Shown one piece after another: positions 1 to 6,088 of a stretch of DNA of 10,017 nt. Where the stretch lies: assembly GCA_910585855.1 (NCBI GenBank), contig CAJUGZ010000158.1:1-10017 (forward strand), in the 5' to 3' direction. The notes below the pieces were generated by a model. It made no database searches and was not told the origin of the DNA. It worked only from the letters and a program-made list of their open reading frames with translations. This DNA is from an uncultured Lachnospiraceae bacterium (GTDB lineage Bacteria; Bacillota_A; Clostridia; Lachnospirales; Lachnospiraceae). The position numbers and the translations under genes are program-made. Position 1 is the stretch's first letter. Each line of letters begins with the position of its first letter.

Positions 1-140
1 AGCCCTAGACTTTCTTACCGTTTGGAGCGGAGCAAGCAAAGGACAGGAGCAAACCACCTCTGGCGTCCGGTGAAAACCAACCCTTTCCGGCAACATTCTA
101 TCTCCAAAAGTTGAATAAAGCAGTGAACAAATTCGAAGAG

Positions 141-183
141 TAAAAACTATCTTCCGGCTGGTAGGCATAGCTGAAATCGGAAG
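141..183 (-). terminator. Possible Rho-independent terminator after glgP
   Basis: On the minus strand CTTCCG (183-178) can pair with CGGAAG (156-151). A further three-base pair forms inside (GCT with AGC) across a one-sided bulge. A run of five T follows at 146-142 after four bases. It lies about 100 bases past the glgP stop in the right orientation. The stem is short, and half of it is shared with a competing inverted repeat, so this is only a candidate. Confidence 0.33.
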
Positions 184-243
184 GAAAGTCTACAAGGAAA
201 TGCTAAGCAAGAGCAATCCCGAAATAAACCTTCCTCCCGATTT
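174..243. repeat. 13-base inverted repeat with 44-base loop
   Basis: AAATCGGAAGGAA at 174-186 is matched by TTCCTCCCGATTT at 231-243, whose reverse complement is AAATCGGGAGGAA: 12 of 13 positions agree. The arms are also the cores of two oppositely oriented copies of a short repeat found again at 2990-3038. The hairpin would compete with the candidate terminator at 151-183, because both use bases 178-183. Its function is unknown. Confidence 0.6.
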
Positions 244-250
244 TGATGTT
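224..250 (-). repeat. Short dispersed repeat, diverged copy
   Basis: Read on the minus strand this stretch aligns without gaps to the element after the kinase gene (3029 down to 3003). The shared core is TCAAAATCGG, and 20 of 27 bases agree (19 of 22 in the central part). An oppositely oriented copy at about 172-196 on the plus strand shares AAATCGGAAGGA exactly with the 3003-3029 copy. I do not recognise a named repeat family. Confidence 0.5.
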
Positions 251-278
251 CCCTTTTCAGAAAATAGAAAAAATCAAA

Positions 279-2753
279 TTATTCTTCAATCAGTTCCACT
301 GTAACTGGATCTAACTTCCAAATTTCATTGACATACTCTCGTATTGTACGATCTGAAGAGAATTTTCCGCATTTTGCAGTATTTAAAATTGCCATCTTTG
401 CCCATCTTTCTTTATCCAGATAAGCCTGCTCTACCTGTACCTGTGCTGCTGCATAGGAACGGAAATCCTTTAATATAAAATAGGTATCCGCTTTATCACT
501 TTGTTTTGTATTTAAAAGTGAATCATAGATCTCACGGAACAATTCTGGATTTTCAGGAGAATAGAATCCATTTACAAGCTGCATCAATACTTTTCGAATA
601 TCTGCATCTTCATTATAAATCTCCATTGGATCATACTTTCCATTATTTTCATAGGCAATTACTTCATCTGAACTCAATCCAAAAATAAATGCATTTTCCT
701 TTCCAACTTCTTCCACAATTTCGATATTTGCACCATCCATTGTACCAAGAGTAGGCGCACCATTTAACATAAATTTCATATTACCTGTACCGGAAGCCTC
801 TTTGCTTGCTGTAGAAATCTGCTCACTGACATCGGCAGCCGCAAAAATAATCTCTGCATTGGATACCCGATAATTTTCAATAAATACAACTTTTAACTTT
901 CCTTCAATCGAAGTATCATTATTGATTACATCCGCTACACTATTAATCAGCTTAATTGTCAGCTTTGCTCTGCGATATCCAGCTGCTGCCTTTGCTCCAA
1001 AGATAAAGGTTCTTGGATAAAACTTCATCTCTGGATTTTCCTTAATCTGATTATACAGATACATTACATGTAAAATATTTAAAAGCTGTCTTTTATATTC
1101 ATGCAGACGCTTTACCTGTACATCAAAAATTGAATTCGGATCAACTTCGATACCATTATGTTCTTTAATATATTTTGCCAGACGCACTTTATTTTGATAT
1201 TTAATCTCCATAAATTCTTTCTGCGCCTTTTTATCTTCTGCAAGCGGTGTCAGCTTATCCATCTGTGTTAAATCTGTAATCCAGCCATCCCCGATATGTT
1301 CTGTTACCCACTTTGCAAGAAGCGGATTTCCATGCAGCAAGAATCTTCTCTGAGTAATACCATTTGTTTTATTATTAAATTTTTCTGGCATCATCTGATA
1401 AAAATCACGCAAAGTTTCCTTTTTCAAAATCTCTGTATGAAGCTGTGCCACACCATTTACAGAAAAACCTCCCACAATCGCAAGATTTGCCATTCTAACC
1501 TGTCCATTATAAAGAATTGCCATTGCTTCTACTTTTTCCGGTTGATTTGGATAGCGCTCTTGAACCTCTCTCTCAAATCTGCGATTAATCTCTTCTACAA
1601 TCTGATAAATTCTTGGAAGCAGTCTTGCAAATAAATCAATCGGCCATTTTTCCAATGCTTCTGACATAATGGTATGATTGGTATAAGCACAAGTTTTTGT
1701 AGTAACTTCCCATGCCTCATTCCACTCTAATCCCTCTTCATCCATTAAAATACGCATTAACTCTGCAACTGTTACACTTGGATGTGTATCATTTAACTGG
1801 AATGTCACTTTTTCATATAACTTTCTTACATCTGCATGTTTATCCTTATATTTTTTCACAGCAGTCTGAATACTTGCTGATACAAAGAAATACTGCTGTT
1901 TTAAGCGAAGTTCTTTTCCTGCATAGTGATTGTCATTTGGATATAACACTTCTACAATATTTCGTGCCAAGTTTTCCTGTTCTACTGCCTTTTGATAATC
2001 TCCACGATCAAAAGATGCCAAATTAAAACGATGCACCGGCTCTGCATCCCAAATTCTTAATGTATTAATTACATTATTACCATATCCAACTACTGGCATA
2101 TCATATGGTACAGCACGTACTACTTGATATCCTTCCTGAATAAACATATCTCTGCCGTTCGAATCCCGATCCATCCGTACATATCCACCAAATTTTACTT
2201 CTGTAGCATATTCATCACGGCGAATTTCAAAAGGATTCCGATTTTTTAACCAATCATCTGGTGCTTCAATCTGATAGCCATCTTCAATCTTCTGCATAAA
2301 CATTCCATAGCGGTAACGAATTCCGCATCCATATGCCGAATATCCCAAAGATGCAAGAGAATCTAAAAAGCAGGCAGCCAATCTTCCCAAACCGCCGTTT
2401 CCCAATGCAGCATCCGGCTCCTGATCTTCAATTACATTTAAATCCACGCCAAGTTCTTCCATTGCTTCCTTTACGCCATCATAAAAAGTTAAATTAATCA
2501 AACTGTTTCCCAAAGCTCTTCCCATTAAAAACTCCATAGAAAGATAATAAACCGTCTTTGGATCGGATCTTTCATATTCCTTTTGCGTAGCCAGCCATGC
2601 ATCAATAATCGCATCCTTTACCGCATAGGACACTGCCTGAAAAATCTGCTCTGGTGTTGCCTCCTGCATAGGCTTTCTATACAAAGTTTTTACATTGTAG
2701 ACAACACTTCTTTTAAAAAATTCCTTATCAAATCTACGATTACTCAATGTCAA
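279..2753 (-). CDS. glgP: Glycogen/starch/alpha-glucan phosphorylase
   Basis: Cytoplasmic GT35-family enzyme that removes terminal glucose from alpha-1,4-glucans with phosphate, giving glucose-1-phosphate. The protein is 824 residues, full length for the bacterial family. Conserved blocks seen in order include YYLSMEFLMGR (69-79), ALGNGGLGRLAACFLDSLASL region (116-136), NDTHPS (321-326), NGVAQLHTE (433-441), NKTNGITQRR (461-470), VKRLHEYKRQLLN (547-559), and EASGTGNMKF (652-661). The lysine K660 in the last block is expected to bind pyridoxal phosphate; the following GAPTLGTMDGANIEI block is intact. I see no frameshift. The start is uncertain: AGGAGG at 2757-2762 lies only 3 bases from the TTG at 2751-2753 but 9 bases from a second in-frame TTG at 2745-2747. 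No other glycogen gene is in the window; its own promoter lies at 2847-2875. Confidence 0.97.
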   Translation of the reverse strand: MTLSNRRFDKEFFKRSVVYNVKTLYRKPMQEATPEQIFQAVSYAVKDAIIDAWLATQKEYERSDPKTVYYLSMEFLMGRALGNSLINLTFYDGVKEAMEELGVDLNVIEDQEPDAALGNGGLGRLAACFLDSLASLGYSAYGCGIRYRYGMFMQKIEDGYQIEAPDDWLKNRNPFEIRRDEYATEVKFGGYVRMDRDSNGRDMFIQEGYQVVRAVPYDMPVVGYGNNVINTLRIWDAEPVHRFNLASFDRGDYQKAVEQENLARNIVEVLYPNDNHYAGKELRLKQQYFFVSASIQTAVKKYKDKHADVRKLYEKVTFQLNDTHPSVTVAELMRILMDEEGLEWNEAWEVTTKTCAYTNHTIMSEALEKWPIDLFARLLPRIYQIVEEINRRFEREVQERYPNQPEKVEAMAILYNGQVRMANLAIVGGFSVNGVAQLHTEILKKETLRDFYQMMPEKFNNKTNGITQRRFLLHGNPLLAKWVTEHIGDGWITDLTQMDKLTPLAEDKKAQKEFMEIKYQNKVRLAKYIKEHNGIEVDPNSIFDVQVKRLHEYKRQLLNILHVMYLYNQIKENPEMKFYPRTFIFGAKAAAGYRRAKLTIKLINSVADVINNDTSIEGKLKVVFIENYRVSNAEIIFAAADVSEQISTASKEASGTGNMKFMLNGAPTLGTMDGANIEIVEEVGKENAFIFGLSSDEVIAYENNGKYDPMEIYNEDADIRKVLMQLVNGFYSPENPELFREIYDSLLNTKQSDKADTYFILKDFRSYAAAQVQVEQAYLDKERWAKMAILNTAKCGKFSSDRTIREYVNEIWKLDPVTVELIEE

Positions 2754-2756
2754 TAT

Positions 2757-2762
2757 CCTCCT
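2757..2762 (-). promoter_or_regulatory. glgP: glgP ribosome binding site, start-deciding
   Basis: A perfect AGGAGG on the minus strand. Spacing is 3 bases to the first TTG (codon 1 as annotated) and 9 bases to the second TTG (codon 3). Normal spacing is about 5-9 bases, so the second TTG is the better candidate, which would shorten the protein by two residues. No ATG is available nearby, so initiation at TTG appears real. Confidence 0.7.
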
Positions 2763-2791
2763 CTTAGTTCTTATGAATTTTTCTTAAGCTC

Positions 2792-2837
2792 AGATAAATC
2801 AAATAATCGCACCCAAAATTTTATATCTGATTTACCT
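2792..2837 (-). promoter_or_regulatory. Hairpin in the 5' leader of glgP mRNA
   Basis: On the minus strand AGGTAAATCA (2837-2828) can pair with TGATTTATCT (2801-2792): ten pairs including one G-U, around a 26-base loop. A second pairing, TCAGATA with TATCTGA, overlaps both arms, so two mutually exclusive hairpins are possible. If transcription starts near 2840, as the promoter predicts, the hairpin sits at the very 5' end. It is A/T-rich and has no T-run, so it is not a terminator. I recognise no riboswitch class. Confidence 0.4.
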
Positions 2838-2846
2838 TTACTCCTA

Positions 2847-2875
2847 ATTATAACCAATTTAAACTAGTTATACAA
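2847..2875 (-). promoter_or_regulatory. Predicted sigma-A type promoter for glgP
   Basis: On the minus strand: -35 TTGTAT (2875-2870), a 17-base spacer, then a perfect -10 TATAAT (2852-2847). Predicted start is around 2840, giving an untranslated leader of about 85-90 bases before the glgP start codon. This implies glgP can be transcribed independently of the upstream kinase gene. Confidence 0.72.
2849..2872. promoter_or_regulatory. 24-base near-palindrome, operator candidate
   Basis: Centred between 2860 and 2861 on TTTAAA. The left arm on the plus strand is TATAACCAATTT; the right arm read in reverse complement is TATAACTAGTTT, so 10 of 12 positions match in each half. It overlaps part of the -10, the whole spacer and part of the -35 of the glgP promoter. 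Binding there would block RNA polymerase, so repression is the natural inference. It does not fit a cre site or another operator consensus that I can name. Some symmetry is expected by chance in such A/T-rich sequence. Confidence 0.45.
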
Positions 2876-2989
2876 GTAAAAACCATGAGTTCCTATAAGA
2901 TTTTTGCAATTTTTCTTCTATTCAAATATACTTCTCATCCTTTCACACCATAATTTTCATCAAAAATATCTTTTCATGATACAGAGGGG

Positions 2990-3038
2990 AACGCTACTCG
3001 GTGCAGACCATCCTTCCGATTTTGACGTCCTCCCTTTT
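2990..3038 (-). repeat. Structured repeat element after the kinase gene
   Basis: Begins directly after the kinase stop codon. On the minus strand GGGAGGACG (3036-3028) can pair with CGTTCCCC (about 2997-2990), with one bulged A and one G-U pair. Inside, TCGG (about 3020-3017) can pair with CCGA (about 3003-3000). No T-run follows on the minus strand, so it is not a standard terminator for the kinase; the T-rich side lies on the plus strand, where no gene precedes it. Its core is shared with two sites after glgP (about 172-196 and 224-250). It may be a REP-like or 3'-end mRNA element. Confidence 0.5.
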
Positions 3039-3039
3039 A

Positions 3040-5583
3040 TTATACTAGATATTCCTGAAGTACTCGTATACACTCCTGTATATCCAAAGGTTTTGGAATA
3101 TGAGAATTCATTCCGCACTCCAAACATCTCTGTGCATCATCAGAAAAAGCATCTGCTGTCATTGCAATAATCGGCAAGTCCTTATCTGCCCGGTTTAATG
3201 CCCGGATCGCCTGTGTTGCTTCATACCCGTTCATAATCGGCATCCGAATATCCATTAGAATTGCATCATAGAAGCCGACTTCTGAAGCCTCAAACATCTC
3301 TACACAAATTTTCCCGTTTTCAGCTCTTTCCAATTCCAGTCCTACAACAGAAAGAATTTCATAAGCAACTTCCCAATTAATATCCATATCTTCTGCAAGA
3401 AGAATATGTTTTCCATTAAAATCTACCTGTGTTGTCTTTTCTTCCTCTTCCTTTATATAACCCTCCACATACTGCTTTAAACGCTCATATAAAGTTGATT
3501 TAAACAATGGCTTTGAAATAAATCCTTCTATTGATGTTTCCTGTGCCTCATCTTCAATATCACTCCAATCATAGGCAGAGATCAAAAATGCAGGAATATC
3601 TATTCCGACACGATTTCGAATTTCTCTTAAGGTTGCCATTCCGTCCATCTGAGGCATTTTCCAATCAATTAAAACAAAATGGTAATCCTCATTTCGTTTA
3701 TACCGTTCTTCTATCATCTCTATCGCTTGTCTTCCATCTAGTGTATATTCTGCATGTATTCCTAGTTCTTCCAAATTTGCAACTGCACCCTGACACAGCA
3801 ATTCATTATCATCTACAACCAAAATATTCCAGCTTGGCAGCTTCATTGCATCCTCATTTATTTCTGCTTTCTTTAAATCCAAAGTTACATAAAAAGAAGT
3901 TCCTTTTCCTTTCTCACTTTCTACTTCAATCATTCCGCCCATCAGTGTAATAATGCTCTTTGTAATTGCCATTCCAAGCCCAGTTCCTACAATCTGACTT
4001 ACCTGTTCGGTTTCTTCTCGGGAAAATGTATCAAAAATTTTTCTCCGAAATTCCTCTGACATCCCAATTCCAGTATCTACTACAGTAATGTAAGTACGTA
4101 CATATTCCTCTCCAAGCGGAGATTCCTCCTGTTTCATATGAATATCAATTCTGCCTCCCTGCGGTGTAAACTTTACTGCATTAGACAAAAGATTCAACAG
4201 CACTTGATTTAAACGTACTCCGTCACAATAGACATCCTCTGAAACAATTTGTTGTATAAAAATATCAAAATACTGATTTCTTTCTTTCACCTGCAGCTGC
4301 ATAATATTTACAATATCATCCATTGCACTGCGTAAAGACATTGGAACAATATTTAGTACCATCTTTCCGCTTTCAATTTTAGACATATCCAATACGTCAT
4401 TGATTAGACCCAGAAGATGTTTACTTGATAAATGAACCTTTTTTAAGCAGTCTTCTACTCTTGCCGTATCCGACAGATTTCTCTGTGCAATCTCTGTCAT
4501 ACCAATAATTGCATTCATTGGTGTACGAATATCATGGCTCATACTGGAAAGAAATTGGCTCTTTGCCATATTGGCATGGACGGCTTCTTCTCTTGCCTGA
4601 TTTAAATCTGCCATCTGCCTCTGTGATATTCTATAATAAAGAATAAAAATAATTGACATAGTAAATAAAATTATAGCTGCTGAACCAATCATAATAAATG
4701 TACGCAATCGATCCAATCGGCTGATTGAGTCCCGCAGTGTATTATTTGGCATAGCTGAAATTAAATACCAAGAAAAATTTTCCGCAATCGGTGCACAATA
4801 TACTCTTCTCTGTTCTCCATCCATTAAAATAACCGTTGTATATACCTCTCGCTTCTCCATTGCAGAAGACAGTTCCTGTGCATACTGCTCGGCATCTTTG
4901 CCGTTTAACTCTTCATACCGTTCTACCACTCGCTCAAAATAATTTCCACGATAAGCATCCGCATTACGAATCACAAAATTTCCATGTTTATCAATAATAT
5001 GAGAGTATACCACCGAATCATTTTCATCTAAAAAAAGAATTTGGTTGAGATACTCCATCTCCACTCCTACCAGCAGTGCAACACTTGTTTTTCCGTCTGC
5101 CATCGGATAAACGGCTTCTTTTCCCAGAACAAGAATTTTCTCTCCTTCCTTCTCCTGTCCCTGTGTCACCATATTTCCATCTTGTCTTAAAGAATCCAAT
5201 GCTTCATCAATATCAGAAACTTTTATATCACTTCCATAAATAACCTCTGTAGTTCCGTCTTCCGCCAAAAAACTTAGATAAATAAAATTTCGAATTTCTG
5301 CACTTAACTGCAATTCCTCCAGCAGTTCCTGTCCATATACTGTTCCTTCCGGCGGTGTACGTTTAATAATCCCTTCTAACTGTTCTAAGCGTAAACTAAT
5401 CACTGAACGAAATTTCTGTTGAATCTGCTGGTTGACCTCAGCCATATAAGTATTGCTGACTTCCCGAATCGATTCCTCCGTTTTACTGCTCATAAAAATG
5501 GTCAGCCAAACAAATACCGCTATACATATAATAATCACACTGATAACACTGCGTGCAAAAAAATTGATCACCTTTTTATCCAT
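3040..5583 (-). CDS. Hybrid sensor histidine kinase with two receiver domains
   Basis: Membrane sensor kinase of 847 residues. Transmembrane segments are at about 13-31 and 296-317, enclosing about 260 extracellular residues that look like a Cache/PDC sensor (inference from length and the KHGNFVIRN and SWYLISAMP style motifs). No HAMP is evident; a helical linker leads straight to the HisKA motif SHDIRTPMN with phospho-acceptor H350. The ATPase domain shows the N box (N468 in LLSNAVKF), DTGIGM (503-508) and GTGLGMAITKS (533-543). Receiver 1 has D591/D592, D640 and K691; receiver 2 has E731/D732, D778 and K831, so both look active. The start is ATG with GGAGAG upstream. Its partner is probably the Hpt protein 46 bases or less upstream (38-base gap). 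The ligand and output are unknown. Confidence 0.93.
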   Translation of the reverse strand: MDKKVINFFARSVISVIIICIAVFVWLTIFMSSKTEESIREVSNTYMAEVNQQIQQKFRSVISLRLEQLEGIIKRTPPEGTVYGQELLEELQLSAEIRNFIYLSFLAEDGTTEVIYGSDIKVSDIDEALDSLRQDGNMVTQGQEKEGEKILVLGKEAVYPMADGKTSVALLVGVEMEYLNQILFLDENDSVVYSHIIDKHGNFVIRNADAYRGNYFERVVERYEELNGKDAEQYAQELSSAMEKREVYTTVILMDGEQRRVYCAPIAENFSWYLISAMPNNTLRDSISRLDRLRTFIMIGSAAIILFTMSIIFILYYRISQRQMADLNQAREEAVHANMAKSQFLSSMSHDIRTPMNAIIGMTEIAQRNLSDTARVEDCLKKVHLSSKHLLGLINDVLDMSKIESGKMVLNIVPMSLRSAMDDIVNIMQLQVKERNQYFDIFIQQIVSEDVYCDGVRLNQVLLNLLSNAVKFTPQGGRIDIHMKQEESPLGEEYVRTYITVVDTGIGMSEEFRRKIFDTFSREETEQVSQIVGTGLGMAITKSIITLMGGMIEVESEKGKGTSFYVTLDLKKAEINEDAMKLPSWNILVVDDNELLCQGAVANLEELGIHAEYTLDGRQAIEMIEERYKRNEDYHFVLIDWKMPQMDGMATLREIRNRVGIDIPAFLISAYDWSDIEDEAQETSIEGFISKPLFKSTLYERLKQYVEGYIKEEEEKTTQVDFNGKHILLAEDMDINWEVAYEILSVVGLELERAENGKICVEMFEASEVGFYDAILMDIRMPIMNGYEATQAIRALNRADKDLPIIAMTADAFSDDAQRCLECGMNSHIPKPLDIQECIRVLQEYLV

Positions 5584-5621
5584 GTTCTCTCTCCATTATT
5601 TCAAGAGTTTTTATGTACACT

Positions 5622-5975
5622 CTATACACTATATTTTTCAATACACTGAATAATTTCATCCTGAATTGGGATAATCTTTTTTAAAATAGTTCTTGCTTCT
5701 TCCGTCTGTCCGGCACGAAGCAGACTTACAATTTCTGAATAAGCTTCATAAACTGGTGTAATTGATAAATTTCCTGCTGTTCCTTTAATTGCATGTGCAA
5801 TTTCAATCGCCTCTGTACAATTATTTGCATCAAAATCCGGCGAAATTGTATTAGCTTTCATTGTTTTTACAAAAGTTCCTAATAATCTTTTATACAATTT
5901 TTCATTTTTATTTAATCGTTTTAATCCATCCTCAATATCTACTCCCAATTCTTTTAATTCCTCTAATACTTCCAT
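5622..5975 (-). CDS. Stand-alone Hpt phosphotransfer protein
   Basis: Small cytoplasmic histidine phosphotransfer protein of 117 residues from the preferred start (123 if read from the ATG at 5991-5993). The key motif is IAHAIKGTAGNL, where the first His (H67 of the longer form, H61 of the shorter) is the expected phospho-acceptor. The rest is helical, as in four-helix Hpt domains, and no other domain is present. It probably carries phosphate between the receivers of the neighbouring hybrid kinase, 38 bases downstream, and an unseen response regulator. I chose the second ATG (5973-5975) because GGAGG at 5987-5991 precedes it by 11 bases, while the first ATG directly abuts its only purine-rich stretch. 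It follows a terminator, so it may open a new unit. Confidence 0.85.
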   Translation of the reverse strand: MEVLEELKELGVDIEDGLKRLNKNEKLYKRLLGTFVKTMKANTISPDFDANNCTEAIEIAHAIKGTAGNLSITPVYEAYSEIVSLLRAGQTEEARTILKKIIPIQDEIIQCIEKYSV

Positions 5976-5986
5976 TATATATAGTT

Positions 5987-5991
5987 CCTCC
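5987..5991 (-). promoter_or_regulatory. Hpt gene ribosome binding site, start-deciding
   Basis: GGAGG on the minus strand lies 11 bases upstream of the ATG at 5973-5975. It overlaps the first ATG (5991-5993), which has only AAAGGA with no spacing. This favours the shorter protein, although 11 bases is on the long side. Confidence 0.5.
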
Positions 5992-6002
5992 ATTCCTTTT
6001 CT

Positions 6003-6028
6003 GTTTTGACTTTTTAACCGTTTTGACT
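6003..6028. repeat. 9-base direct repeat between terminator and Hpt gene
   Basis: GTTTTGACT occurs at 6003-6011 and again at 6020-6028 on the plus strand (AGTCAAAAC on the minus strand), 17 bases start to start. It sits in the short gap between the mcp terminator and the Hpt gene, where a promoter would be expected. I see no good -35/-10 pair there. A tandem regulator-binding site is possible but unproven. Confidence 0.35.
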
Positions 6029-6033
6029 GTTTT

Positions 6034-6074
6034 AAAAATTAAGACACAGAAATTTACATCTCCATGTCTTAATT
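6034..6074 (-). terminator. Rho-independent terminator after the MCP gene
   Basis: On the minus strand AATTAAGACA (6074-6065) pairs perfectly with TGTCTTAATT (6046-6037): ten pairs around an 18-base loop. The T-run TTTTT covers 6038-6034. It begins 14 bases after the mcp stop. It should end the cheA-cheW-mcp transcript, or reduce read-through into the Hpt and kinase genes. There is no T-run on the other strand. Confidence 0.78.
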
Positions 6075-6088
6075 ACTTGTTCTATTTC

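Larger units (their letters stand above)
1..278. other. Non-coding segment downstream of glgP, origin unknown
   Basis: No gene is supported here. I translated all three plus frames and one minus frame. The plus frames and that minus frame give only short open stretches broken by stops, and none resembles a family I know. The longest runs on the plus strand from about 113 to the TAA at 302-304, but it has no convincing start and ends antisense inside glgP. By my count the first 120 bases hold 59 G+C, against 22 of 60 in the adjacent glgP bases 301-360, so composition differs from the gene. The segment contains a 13-base inverted repeat, a candidate terminator and two copies of a short repeat also seen after the kinase gene. 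It could be a decayed mobile or REP-like element, a long 3' region, or an RNA of unknown kind. Confidence 0.5.

Noticed and set aside
113..304. Plus-strand open stretch after glgP
   Set aside because: No convincing start, no known family, and the end is antisense to the glgP C-terminus. Kept only as part of the repeat discussion.
2960..2990. Weak TATC/GATA stem followed by T residues downstream of the kinase
   Set aside because: Only four A/T-rich pairs, not enough for a supported terminator.
2904..3170. Plus-strand open frame running through the repeat into the kinase gene
   Set aside because: It ends antisense within receiver 2 of the kinase and lacks a convincing ribosome binding site; only the repeat portion is shared with another site.
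5584..5621. Five-pair hairpin (AGAGT with ACTCT) between the Hpt and kinase genes
   Set aside because: Too short for a terminator, with no T-run after it on the minus strand; likely chance.
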